39,444 nucleotides of DNA from assembly GCA_002869565.1 (NCBI GenBank), contig PKUJ01000013.1, forward strand, positions 1 through 39,444, read 5' to 3'. A model generated the notes under the pieces. That model ran no database searches. It saw only the letters and a program-made list of their open reading frames with translations, and was not told where the DNA came from. Origin of the DNA: Arcobacter sp. (GTDB taxonomy: Bacteria; Campylobacterota; Campylobacteria; Campylobacterales; Arcobacteraceae). Position numbers and translations under genes: made by a program. Of the stretch, positions 7,743-15,853 are shown piece by piece (within the stretch, counting starts at the first letter, position 1; each line of letters opens with the position of its first letter).

Positions 7743-8834
7743 TATTATAATTCCCTTATTTTCTTTTTTTGACTTTACATAATAGTTTGTTGGAGTTAGT
7801 ATTGTATCTTCTCCTAACGTATCTTTTATATACCAAGAAGTTTCAAGAACTCTATCTCTTGATAAGCCTTTAAACATATATTCTTTTACTTTTTCTTGAA
7901 AATCTTTATTCATATTTTGAATGTTAGATTGCATCTTTAGAAAAACCTTATTATCATTTTCAGCAATTACTGGAATAACTTCAAATCTTAGAGCATCTTT
8001 ATTATCTTTTAGAAATTTTTTTAAATCAGTTTTGCATTGAATATCAGGAAATACATCACCCTCTTTAAAGTTATAACATTTAAGAGTCTTATATTTTGAA
8101 CTATTGTAATACTCTTTAAAGTTCTTTTTATCTAATTTTACGATTTTTGTAACAATTTTTTCTTTTATGACTTCTTTAATTTTAATAATCTCTTTTGGTT
8201 TTTGATCCACTGGAAGAACTTCTTTTTTTACAGCTTCTTCCTTAATTAGTACTTCTTTTTTCTTTAAAGGCTTACTTTTTATAGCTTCTTTTTTAATAGG
8301 TTCAGATACTAATAACTTTTCTTTTTTATCTTCTTTATCTATTGTTTTTAAATCAATCTTTTTTTCATCTTCTTTATCTTCAACTAATTGTTCTTTTAGA
8401 ATCTTATTTTCAGTGAGAACTGGTGATTTTTTATTAGTATATAAATAAATTGCAATGGCTAATAATAAAACAGCAATTATTATAATTAAATAAAGTAGTA
8501 AGTTTATGTTTTGTTGTTCTTTTTTCTTTTCACGTACGCTTGGAATAACAACTTCTTCATCTAAATGTTCTTGACTGAGATCTTTTTTTATGAATTCATG
8601 ATTATTTAATTCTTCTTTTTCTGTTTGTGTTTCTAAGTTTTCTATTGCATTTTGAATTCTTTTTGCTTTTAATATCTCTTCTTGTTCTTCTTCCTTCTTT
8701 CTATTTTCTTTTTGCTCTTCTATCTTTTTTTTGGCACTATTTTCAATCTATTTTTTTAATTTTTCTTCAATCTCTTTTGGTGAAAGTGTTTGGTTTAATA
8801 TTTCTTTTAATTTTTCAGATTTACTTTTATCCAA
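7728..8834 (-). pseudogene. Membrane-anchored paralogue in the MoxR/VWA operon, interrupted by in-frame TAG
   Basis: One frame runs from TTG 8834, preceded by a good AAAGGAT ribosome binding site, to the stop at 7728. It would encode 368 residues but has TAG at codon 29 (8748-8750). Beyond the stop come a highly charged K/E-rich coiled-coil-like stretch (about 30-95), a transmembrane helix (about 110-131), a K/E-rich linker and a C-terminal domain (about 225-368). That domain is clearly paralogous to the upstream gene: both have KCYN, an NK-ALR motif, GLS-R-E-WY, NYYVKS and a final KAYH. No ATG, GTG or TTG restart occurs between the TAG and GTG 8210, which is beyond the membrane helix. Without suppression no anchored protein is made. 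The domain family is unknown to me. Confidence 0.7.
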
Positions 8835-8843
8835 TTTTATCCT

Positions 8844-9491
8844 TTAATGATAGGCTTTTACAAGAATTCCACGATTATCTTTTGAAGATTTTACGTAGTA
8901 ATTATTCGATGTCACTATTATATCATTTCCTAAATTCTTTTTAAGATACCATGTTATTTCAGTAATTCTTTTTATTGATAATCCATTTAATAATAAGTCT
9001 TGAATATTTTTACCATATTTTTTATATTGATTAATATCTTCTTCTCCAATAACTGCAAGAATTTGATATCTCAATGCATTTTTATTTTGATTAATAAATT
9101 TTTTTATAGATTCAAGACAAGTTTGAGCTGGCTTAAAGTCAGCTGGTTTATAATTGTAACATTTTAACATTTTATAATTGTTAGAGTTATAAAATTTATA
9201 AAAATTTGTTTTATCTATTTTCACAAGTGGGAGTTTTTCCTTTATAACTTTTTTTACTGCTACTTTTGGGATTTCTTTTTTTTGAATAGTTATTTTAGAT
9301 TTATTTATTTCTGAATTAGGTGATTTTGTCTCTTCTTGTTTATTAAAAAATAAAACTGCAAAACAAATAATAGTTAAAAAAATTATAAGAAAAAAAATAA
9401 AAAGTTTAGGAAATTTTTTTTCGGGTTCATTATCTTCTTTATCATTTAAAATAGAATTTAATTCCTTACTTATCTCTCCCATTTTATTCAT
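8844..9491 (-). CDS. Membrane-anchored protein with unknown C-terminal domain (intact paralogue)
   Basis: I take ATG 9491 as start (215 residues; MNKMGEISKEL). It overlaps the stop of the VWA gene by 8 bases, the same overlap seen one gene earlier; an upstream in-frame ATG at 9533 is less likely. The order is a short cytoplasmic acidic segment (to about 30), a transmembrane helix (about 31-50, FIFFLIIFLTIICFAVLFF), a basic linker, and a C-terminal domain of about 130 residues. That domain shares with its broken neighbour YNS-YK-LKCYN, NKNALRY, GLS-R-E-WY, NYYVKSSKDNRG and the ending KAYH. It should face the periplasm. I recognise no family. Position in a Bat-like operon suggests a partner of the VWA protein, in the place where BatB-BatE genes usually stand. 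Confidence 0.82.
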   Translation of the reverse strand: MNKMGEISKELNSILNDKEDNEPEKKFPKLFIFFLIIFLTIICFAVLFFNKQEETKSPNSEINKSKITIQKKEIPKVAVKKVIKEKLPLVKIDKTNFYKFYNSNNYKMLKCYNYKPADFKPAQTCLESIKKFINQNKNALRYQILAVIGEEDINQYKKYGKNIQDLLLNGLSIKRITEITWYLKKNLGNDIIVTSNNYYVKSSKDNRGILVKAYH

Positions 9492-10398
9492 TATTTCTAA
9501 AATAAATAAATAATAGTAATGATATGATAGCAAAAAATAATGGATAAAAAAATAAGTATTCTTTTAGAGTTATTTTATTATTATCAATTTTACTTTTTTC
9601 AAGTTTATCAATTTGTGTATATATATCATACAAGTCTTCTTTTGAATAGGCTACATATGATTTTCCTTTTGTCTCTTGAGAAATTTTATTTAGCATAATT
9701 TTATTTGATTCGCCAATACCTACGCTGTAAACTTTTATAGAGTGTTTTTTAAGTAGTTTTATAATCACATTTAATGGAATAGTACTTGAATTGTCTTGCC
9801 CATCACTTAATAAGATTATAATTTTAGATTTAGCTTTTGAGTTTTTTAATATATTAATACCTGTTGCCAAAGAATCAATCATAGCTGTTTTATCTCCAAC
9901 TATTCCTACTTCTAAATAATCAACAATAGATTTTTGAGCCTCTTTATCAAAACTAAGTGGTGTTGCCATCATAACAGAACTTCCAAATACAACAATTGCT
10001 ACATTGTCATTTACTCTTTTTGGAAGAAAATCTTTTACAATATCTTTTACAACTTTAAATCTATCTTCACCTTGATTTGATCTATTAAGACCAAGTTCTT
10101 TCATTGAACCACTTGTATCAAGACTTAAAACAATATCAATACCATCTTTTTTTATAATTTGAGTGTTTAAGTGTTTGTAAGGAGAACTTAATGCAATAAC
10201 TGAACAGATAATAACTGTATATTTTAAAACTGATAATAATATATATGATTTATGTTGATTTTCTTCAAATATATTTAAGTGTGGAATTATATATGTTGGT
10301 ATTTTTGCTTTACAAAAAATTGAACAAAGTATAAAAATAGGAATTATTAGAAATAAAATTGGATATTCAAATCTTATGTCAAGTAAATAATCAAACAT
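9484..10398 (-). CDS. VWA-domain membrane protein (BatA/BatB-like)
   Basis: The likely start is ATG 10398 (MFDYLLDIRF, 304 residues), overlapping the preceding gene by 8 bases; an upstream in-frame start at 10422 is possible. Two N-terminal hydrophobic helices (about 10-28 and 52-72) precede a von Willebrand factor A domain. Its metal-ion-dependent adhesion site is intact: DTSGS at about 94-98, a conserved Thr in VGDKTAMIDSL, and LLSDGQDN. A last transmembrane helix lies at about 278-298. This is the BatA/BatB layout, with the VWA domain outside the inner membrane. Bat operons were linked to aerotolerance in Bacteroides; the role here is unknown. It is translated between DUF4381 and the unknown-domain paralogue. 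Confidence 0.88.
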   Translation of the reverse strand: MFDYLLDIRFEYPILFLIIPIFILCSIFCKAKIPTYIIPHLNIFEENQHKSYILLSVLKYTVIICSVIALSSPYKHLNTQIIKKDGIDIVLSLDTSGSMKELGLNRSNQGEDRFKVVKDIVKDFLPKRVNDNVAIVVFGSSVMMATPLSFDKEAQKSIVDYLEVGIVGDKTAMIDSLATGINILKNSKAKSKIIILLSDGQDNSSTIPLNVIIKLLKKHSIKVYSVGIGESNKIMLNKISQETKGKSYVAYSKEDLYDIYTQIDKLEKSKIDNNKITLKEYLFFYPLFFAIISLLLFIYFRNNE

Positions 10399-10780
10399 CA
10401 ATACTATCCATAAATCTTGCAAATATTATTTTAACATCATCACTTAATTTTTCTACATCTTTTTTATATTTATATGAGTCTAATTCTTCAATCAATTCCT
10501 GAGCTAATCTTTTTTCTCTTTCGTTATGAGCTAACAATCTAATGTATTTTGATATTGCATAGGCACTTTGTTTAGAATCATTTAAATCAAGTTCTTTTAA
10601 AATTTTGTAGTATTTTTTTCTTTCATTTCTATGTTTATTATAAAAAAATTTATAAATTAAAAAGATAATAACAAAGATAAATGCAATTCCTAAAATCCAA
10701 AGGGTCATATAAATATATAGTGAAATATCAGGAATATCAACTAATCCTTTTATATCATGAATTTTTATTTCGTTATTCAT
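10391..10780 (-). CDS. DUF4381-like membrane protein
   Basis: This 129-residue protein begins with IHDIKGLVDIPDISLY, close to the N-terminal pattern of DUF4381 proteins. One transmembrane helix follows (about 24-45), then a basic helical cytoplasmic part. DUF4381 genes regularly lie between DUF58 and VWA genes in MoxR operons, exactly as here. Its ATG overlaps the DUF58 stop by one base (TAATG) and its end overlaps the VWA start. The biochemical role is unknown. The assignment rests on context plus a short N-terminal resemblance. Confidence 0.72.
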   Translation of the reverse strand: MNNEIKIHDIKGLVDIPDISLYIYMTLWILGIAFIFVIIFLIYKFFYNKHRNERKKYYKILKELDLNDSKQSAYAISKYIRLLAHNEREKRLAQELIEELDSYKYKKDVEKLSDDVKIIFARFMDSIDV

Positions 10781-11613
10781 TATCTCATTAGCCTTAAAAG
10801 TTTTGGTAAAGGTTCTTCATCAGTGTATATTTTTGTAAATCTAATTCCACAAGTTTGAAGATGCTCAAAAAGTTTATGGTCGTTTTCTTTTACACTTCGT
10901 TCGTATTTTTTTATTGTGCCACTATTTATATTTCCATCAAATGTTTGATTTGTCGAAGGGTCAATTAAATTTACATTTCCAAGTTCAAAGGGTTTTTCTT
11001 CAAATTTATCTCTTACAATAATAGCCACGATTTCATGTTTTCTACTAAGAAGTCTTAAATCTAAGTTTTTAATATCAAAAAAATCTCCAATTAAAAATAT
11101 GATTGATTTTTTTTTAATATACTTAAAAAGTTCATTTGAAATAGTTTTGAAATCTTGTATTTTCCCGATGGAATTATACTCAAATACGTTTTCACACATC
11201 ATATTTACTGCAAAATTTCTTTTTGATTTTTTAGTACAAAGTTCAACTTTTGAATTCGCAATATAGGAAGTAAAAGGATCCCCTTGTTTTATACAAGAGT
11301 AACCAAGTATTGAGCAAATTTCAGTTATCAGCTCTTGTTTAAATTTTTTTGAACCAAAGTATATAGAACCACTTAAAATTGGAATAATATTAATACTTAA
11401 TTCTTTTTGGGCATGGAAAACTTTTACATAAGGCTTTTTAAATTTTGCACTAATAATCCAATCGATTTTTTTTACATCTTCACCATATTCATACTCTTTT
11501 AACTCCAAGAAGTCATACCCTTCACCTTTTAATAAAGATGAGTTATTTCCAATGACCTCTGAAAATATTTGACGTCTTGTTTTAATGATGATTTTTTTTA
11601 GTGCTTTATTCAT
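10780..11613 (-). CDS. DUF58 domain protein of the MoxR operon
   Basis: The 277-residue protein carries the DUF58 signature near its N-terminus: GEGYDFLELKEYEYGEDVKK followed by IDW and SAKFKKPYVK (about 30-65). The remainder has a VWA-like alternation of strands and helices, including IIFLIGDFFD. No membrane segment is seen, unlike many longer DUF58 proteins. DUF58 proteins nearly always accompany MoxR ATPases and are thought to work with them; the mechanism is not established. It lies 20 bases after moxR and overlaps the DUF4381 start. Confidence 0.9.
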   Translation of the reverse strand: MNKALKKIIIKTRRQIFSEVIGNNSSLLKGEGYDFLELKEYEYGEDVKKIDWIISAKFKKPYVKVFHAQKELSINIIPILSGSIYFGSKKFKQELITEICSILGYSCIKQGDPFTSYIANSKVELCTKKSKRNFAVNMMCENVFEYNSIGKIQDFKTISNELFKYIKKKSIIFLIGDFFDIKNLDLRLLSRKHEIVAIIVRDKFEEKPFELGNVNLIDPSTNQTFDGNINSGTIKKYERSVKENDHKLFEHLQTCGIRFTKIYTDEEPLPKLLRLMR

Positions 11614-11633
11614 TGACTATTTTATTTATCTTT

Positions 11634-12584
11634 TTATGGAATTTCAATAGTTTCTAATATTTTTTGGATTAAATCATCTACTTTTATATCCATCGCTTCT
11701 GCTTCATATGTTAAGATAATTCTATGTCTTAAAATATTTTTCGCAACTAATGCAATATCAATTGGACTAACATAATTATTTCCTCTTAAAAATGCCATTG
11801 CTTTTACTGCTTTAAACATATCAATTGTTGCTCTTGGACTTGCTCCAAATTGAATATAATCTTTGATTTCTTCTAAATTATAATCACTAGGCTCCCTTGT
11901 TGCACAGATTAAATCAACAATATATTCTTCTAACTCTTTATCAATATGAACTTCAGAAACTTCTTTTTTTAGTTCTCTTAAAATATCTTTATTGATAATT
12001 TTATTAAGTTCCAAAATTTCATTTGAAGTAACTTTTTTAGCTATTTCATACTCTTCTTGTTTTGTATTATATCCCACTACAATTTTGAACATAAATCTAT
12101 CTAATTGAGCTTCAGGAAGAGAATATGCACCCTCTTGTTCAATTGGGTTTTGTGTTGCAAGTACTAAAAATGGAGCTTCAACTAAAAAAGAATCATCTGC
12201 AATAGTAACTTGTCTTTCTTGCATAACTTCTAAAAGTGCAGATTGTACTTTTGCAGGAGCTCTATTTATTTCATCTGCAAGTAAAAGGTTTGTGAATATT
12301 GGGCCTTTTTTAATTTTAAACTCGCCAGTTTTCATATCATATATTTGTGCACCAATAATGTCACTAGGAAGTAAATCCGGAGTAAACTGAACTCTCTTAA
12401 ATTGTAAATCGATTACATTAGCTAAAGTTTTAACAGTAGTTGTTTTAGCAAGACCTGGAACACCTTCAAGTAAAATATGACCATTTGTTAATAATCCAAT
12501 TAAAAGTGCATCGATCATATCTTCTTGTCCGATAACTACTTTTGATATTTCTTTTTTAATATTTTCTATTTTATTTTCTATCAT
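11634..12584 (-). CDS. MoxR-family AAA+ ATPase
   Basis: This 316-residue AAA+ protein has Walker A GVPGLAKTT (41-49), Walker B LLADEINRAP (about 101-110), the conserved ALLEVMQERQVT, sensor 1 LATQNPIEQEG and the sensor 2 region FGASPRATIDM. MoxR proteins act as chaperone-like ATPases that help assemble or activate VWA-containing partners. Here it is the first gene of a leftward operon moxR-DUF58-DUF4381-VWA plus two membrane paralogues. The start is ATG 12584, preceded by the AGAAGAG-like sequence AATTAGAAGAGCC. Length and motifs are standard for the family. Confidence 0.95.
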   Translation of the reverse strand: MIENKIENIKKEISKVVIGQEDMIDALLIGLLTNGHILLEGVPGLAKTTTVKTLANVIDLQFKRVQFTPDLLPSDIIGAQIYDMKTGEFKIKKGPIFTNLLLADEINRAPAKVQSALLEVMQERQVTIADDSFLVEAPFLVLATQNPIEQEGAYSLPEAQLDRFMFKIVVGYNTKQEEYEIAKKVTSNEILELNKIINKDILRELKKEVSEVHIDKELEEYIVDLICATREPSDYNLEEIKDYIQFGASPRATIDMFKAVKAMAFLRGNNYVSPIDIALVAKNILRHRIILTYEAEAMDIKVDDLIQKILETIEIP

Positions 12585-12770
12585 ATGGCTCTTCTAATTA
12601 TAAAATTTAGTTATTTTATCAAAAGGTGTTATTTCCTAAGCTTAAAGAACCAATACCTTAGAAGATACTTAATTTATTTTTTATTTCTTAGTTTTAAAAC
12701 TTAAGTTATATTCAGTTTTTTTTGCATAAAAAATAAACAAATAATACTAAATCTAATTATTTCATCGTAC

Positions 12771-12776
12771 TATAAT
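12771..12776 (+). promoter_or_regulatory. -10 box of the flavoprotein promoter
   Basis: TATAAT lies 39 bases before the ATG of the rightward flavoprotein gene, in the 225-base divergent region shared with moxR. The region 12585-12770 is otherwise very AT-rich; I see no other clear element in it. Confidence 0.55.
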
Positions 12777-12809
12777 ATATACATAATAAACAATTATAAG
12801 GAGATTGAT

Positions 12810-13787
12810 ATGAGAAAAATATACGATATAGCAATTATTGGGGCAGGTCCTGCAGGAATAGCAACGTCATGTGAAGCAATCATCTTCGGTGTTGAAAATA
12901 TTTTACTTTTTGAAAAAAGTGATAATCATAGTGAAACAATTAGAAAATATTTCAACGACAATAAACCAGTAGATAAAGACTGGAAAGGAATAAAAGTAGA
13001 ATTAGAAGGTCATATAGATTTTAAAGATGGAACAAAAGAGACAACTTTAGATTTATTTGAGGACTCATTAGAAAAAAAACTTATTGATGCAAAATTTAAT
13101 ACAGAGATATCAAAGGTTATTAGAGTAAAAGATAAATTCAAAGTATTCACAAGTACAAATGATATTTATTATGCAAAAAATATTGTAATAGCAATTGGAA
13201 AAATGGGAAAACCAAATAAACCCAGTTATAAAATTCCATCAAGTTTAAGAAGTAGGGCAAATCATACGATTGCAGATTGTAAAGGTAATGAAGATGTGTT
13301 AGTTGTAGGAGGAGGAGATAGTGCTTGTGAATATGCGTACTTTATTCACCAAGATAATAGAGTGACTTTTAATTATAGAAGAGATGAAATAACAAAAGCA
13401 CATCCAAAAAATGTAAAAAACCTTATGAATTGTGCAGAAGATAAAGAGATAGAACTAAAACTTGGAATTGACATCGAAAAAGTTGAAGATGAAAATGGAA
13501 AATTTAAGGTTTATTATACAAATGGTGAGATTTCTAAATATGACAGAATAATCTATGCTCTAGGTGGTGTAACTCCAAAAGAGTTCTTAGAAAGTTGTAG
13601 TGTAGTTTTAGATGAAAAAGGTAATCCATTTGTAAATGAAAAAAATCTAAATTCGCAAGGAGTATATTTAGCAGGAGATGTCGCAGGTTCAATTGGCGGT
13701 TCAATTGCATTAGCTTTAAATCATGGATACAATATTATTAAAGATGGTGTTGTTTATTCTGAACATCATGAAGCACAAAGTGCATAG
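12810..13787 (+). CDS. Thioredoxin-reductase-like FAD/NAD(P)-binding oxidoreductase
   Basis: The 325-residue two-dinucleotide-domain flavoprotein has an FAD motif IIGAGPAGIAT at about 9-19. Its second Rossmann motif for NAD(P), VLVVGGGDSACEYA, lies at about 164-177. The late FAD contact YLAGDVAG falls near 285. It lacks the CxxC redox pair of true thioredoxin reductases between the two halves, so it cannot be one. The layout is that of YpdA-like or ferredoxin-NADP reductase-like proteins; substrate unknown. The start has an excellent AAGGAG ribosome binding site 8 bases upstream. It stands alone and ends in a hairpin shared with the convergent hydrolase. Confidence 0.85.
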   Translation: MRKIYDIAIIGAGPAGIATSCEAIIFGVENILLFEKSDNHSETIRKYFNDNKPVDKDWKGIKVELEGHIDFKDGTKETTLDLFEDSLEKKLIDAKFNTEISKVIRVKDKFKVFTSTNDIYYAKNIVIAIGKMGKPNKPSYKIPSSLRSRANHTIADCKGNEDVLVVGGGDSACEYAYFIHQDNRVTFNYRRDEITKAHPKNVKNLMNCAEDKEIELKLGIDIEKVEDENGKFKVYYTNGEISKYDRIIYALGGVTPKEFLESCSVVLDEKGNPFVNEKNLNSQGVYLAGDVAGSIGGSIALALNHGYNIIKDGVVYSEHHEAQSA

Positions 13788-13795
13788 AATTAGAT

Positions 13796-13822
13796 AGATA
13801 AGAGTATAAAATACTCTTATCT
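13796..13822. terminator. Shared terminator between flavoprotein and hydrolase genes
   Basis: AGATAAGAGTAT (13796-13807), loop AAA, and ATACTCTTATCT (13811-13822) form a perfect 12-bp stem. It sits between two convergent genes and overlaps the stop codon of the leftward one. It can serve both directions. Confidence 0.85.
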
Positions 13823-14717
13823 ACTTAAAAAATTTTATCATCTCTTCTATAACTTCTTTAGGTTTCTCTTCTGGTAAAAAATGACCGCATTCTAAGGCTT
13901 TACCATTTACGTTTAATGCATAATCTTTCCAAACATTTAATACATCATAAGTTTTATTTATAAATCCATATTTACCCCAAAGCACTAATAAGGGTATTTT
14001 TAATTTTGTTTTTCTATCATTTTCATCATCTTCCATATCAATTGTTGCCGCTGCTCTATAATCCTCACACGTAGCATGAATTGAGTCCTCATCAAAACAT
14101 CTAACATACTCTTTTACTGCTTCTTCATCAAACTTTTCGTAAAAATCAACATCTTTATCACTCCATCTTTTCAACTTTTCAGTTAAATAGTATTTAGGAT
14201 TTTCTCTAATTAATGTTTCAGGTAGATTATCTGGTTGAATTAGAAAAAACCAATGATAATATCCTGTTGCAAAACTTTTATCTGTATTTTCAAACATATG
14301 GTAAGTTGGAGCAATATCCATAAGACAAGCTTTTCGTACCCTTTCTGGGTAATCTAAACACATTCTATGTGCTACTCTTGCTCCTCTGTCATGTCCTGCT
14401 ATGTAAAATTCATCTATCATTAAATAATCCATGATATTAATCATATCTTCAGCCATAGACTTTTTAGAGTAATTTTTATGGTCAGGCATTCCTCTTGGTT
14501 TAGAGCTATCACCATAGCCAATTAAATCAGGACAAATTACATAATACTTTTCAGCTAATTTTTCTACAACTTTATGCCACATAATATGAGTTTGAGGATA
14601 CCCATGTATTAAAAGAAGGGGAATGGTTCTTCTAGATTTAATACCACCATGTGCAAAATTAAAATCAACACCCTTAAACTTAATACTTTCTTCTTTAAAA
14701 ATCTTTGGAAAAAGCAT
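13821..14717 (-). CDS. Alpha/beta hydrolase closely resembling fluoroacetate dehalogenase
   Basis: The 298-residue protein has an alpha/beta-hydrolase fold with LLLIHGYPQTHIMW (oxyanion region, about 34-47) and nucleophile elbow GHDRGAR. From memory of fluoroacetate dehalogenase (FAcD) of Rhodopseudomonas, every catalytic residue has a counterpart: nucleophile D110, carboxylate-binding R111 and R114, acid D134, fluoride-pocket H155, W156 and Y220, and base H279 in CGHFLPEE. Several occur at the same residue number as in FAcD. It probably hydrolyses 2-haloacids or a related ester/epoxide; defluorination is an inference. The start is supported by AAAAAAGGAGTCGC before ATG. It stands alone, divergent from rpsB. 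Confidence 0.85.
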   Translation of the reverse strand: MLFPKIFKEESIKFKGVDFNFAHGGIKSRRTIPLLLIHGYPQTHIMWHKVVEKLAEKYYVICPDLIGYGDSSKPRGMPDHKNYSKKSMAEDMINIMDYLMIDEFYIAGHDRGARVAHRMCLDYPERVRKACLMDIAPTYHMFENTDKSFATGYYHWFFLIQPDNLPETLIRENPKYYLTEKLKRWSDKDVDFYEKFDEEAVKEYVRCFDEDSIHATCEDYRAAATIDMEDDENDRKTKLKIPLLVLWGKYGFINKTYDVLNVWKDYALNVNGKALECGHFLPEEKPKEVIEEMIKFFK

Positions 14718-14823
14718 GCGACTCCTTTTTTATAATTTTATCAAAAAATAAGTAAAAAAAATATTTTTATAACTAATTATATCCAATTTTATAACTGTTT
14801 CAAGAAAAATTAAACTTAACTTA

Positions 14824-14831
14824 GATAAAAT
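14824..14831 (+). promoter_or_regulatory. Extended -10 region of the rpsB operon promoter
   Basis: GATAAAAT follows TTAACTTA. Transcription would begin near 14838, directly before the palindrome TCTAATTTAAATTAGA and the structured leader. It is the best promoter candidate between the divergent hydrolase and rpsB. Confidence 0.45.
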
Positions 14832-14837
14832 CACGTC

Positions 14838-15038
14838 TCTAATTTAAATTAGAAACCTCACATGTGTCAATCCTGGTATGGGTTGTGCAATTTGCATTAA
14901 GGGACACAGAGGCTAAACCCATTTAAGTTTACTTAAAAGAACAATATTATTGTTCTCTTTAGGTTTTTGCTTCTTTTTAGCAAAATTTATTTTTGCGCTA
15001 AAAAAGAAGACAACAAAATTAAAAAACAAGGAAAAACT
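14838..15038 (+). promoter_or_regulatory. Structured rpsB leader with possible pseudoknot and attenuator-like hairpins
   Basis: About 200 untranslated bases precede rpsB. Stem 1 pairs CCTC (14856-14859) and TGTGTC (14863-14868) with GACACA (14903-14908) and GAGG (14909-14912). ATGGGTT (14878-14884), inside that stem's loop, is perfectly complementary to AACCCAT (14916-14922) just outside it, making an H-type pseudoknot possible. Further on, AGAACAAT/ATTGTTCT (14938-14945/14949-14956) is followed by CTTTAGGTTTTT. A long hairpin built on CTTCTTTTTAGC (14970-14981) and GCTAAAAAAGAAG (14997-15009) precedes the ribosome binding site. In E. coli ribosomal protein S2 represses its own operon through the leader; similar control is inferred here, not shown. 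Confidence 0.6.
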
Positions 15039-15851
15039 ATGGTTACAATGAAAGACCTATTAGAATGTGGTGTACACTTCGGACACCAAACAAGAAGATG
15101 GAATCCAAAAATGAAAAAATTCATTTTCGGTGTTAGAAAGAATATTTATATTATCGACTTACAAAAGACGTTAAGATATTTCAGATATACATATAATGTA
15201 GTTAGAGACAGAGCTGCTCAAGGTGAAACAATGATTTTTGTTGGAACTAAGAAACAAGCTTCTGAAGCGGTAAAAAGAGCTGCTGAAAATTGTGGTATGC
15301 CATACGTTAACCATAGATGGTTAGGTGGTATGTTAACAAACTACGGAACAATTAAAAAATCAATTAGAAAATTAGAAGTTATTAAAAAAATGAGAGAAGA
15401 AGGTCAACTAGATCTTTTAACTAAAAAAGAAGCTTTAATGCTTACTAGAAAAGAAGCTAAGTTAGAATTATACCTTGGTGGAATCAAAGAAATGCATAAA
15501 TTACCAGACATGATGTTTGTACTTGATGCTGTAAAAGAAAAAATTGCTATCCAAGAAGCTAGAAGATTAGGAATCAAAGTTGTAGCTCCTTTAGATACAA
15601 ACTGTGACCCTGATGTAGTAGATTTCCCAATCCCAGGAAATGATGATGCAATTAGATCTATTCAATTATTCTGTAACGAAATGGCAGAAGCAATGAATGA
15701 AGGTAAAGCTGTATTAGCTGAAGAAGAAGGTACTGAAGAAGTAGCTCCAGTTTCTGAAGAAGAAGTATCTGAAGTTGTTGCTGAAGCAGTGGCTGAAGGT
15801 GAGACTGAAGTTATAGAAGAAGCAGAAGAAGCAAAAACAGAGGAAGCGTAA
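15039..15851 (+). CDS. rpsB: 30S ribosomal protein S2
   Basis: S2 binds late to the head of the 30S subunit and is needed for S1 attachment. I place the start at ATG 15039 (270 residues, [20 protein letters not shown]), which has AAGGAAAAACT upstream and begins at the conserved N-terminus. The longer frame from 14967 would run through the leader hairpin. The body shows [24 protein letters not shown] and the [11 protein letters not shown] segment typical of S2. A C-terminal tail of about 40 residues rich in Glu and Val (from about 228) extends beyond the core; such acidic tails occur in other epsilon-type S2 proteins. It is followed two bases later by tsf. Confidence 0.97.
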   Translation: MVTMKDLLECGVHFGHQTRRWNPKMKKFIFGVRKNIYIIDLQKTLRYFRYTYNVVRDRAAQGETMIFVGTKKQASEAVKRAAENCGMPYVNHRWLGGMLTNYGTIKKSIRKLEVIKKMREEGQLDLLTKKEALMLTRKEAKLELYLGGIKEMHKLPDMMFVLDAVKEKIAIQEARRLGIKVVAPLDTNCDPDVVDFPIPGNDDAIRSIQLFCNEMAEAMNEGKAVLAEEEGTEEVAPVSEEEVSEVVAEAVAEGETEVIEEAEEAKTEEA

Positions 15852-15853
15852 TT

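Noticed and set aside
8627-8944. Forward open frame rich in Phe and Leu
   Set aside because: It is the antisense of the K/E-rich coiled-coil region; the apparent hydrophobicity comes from reading AAG/GAA repeats backwards.
14967-15038. N-terminal extension of rpsB from ATG 14967
   Set aside because: It runs through a long hairpin in the leader, whereas ATG 15039 has a good ribosome binding site and begins at the conserved S2 N-terminus.
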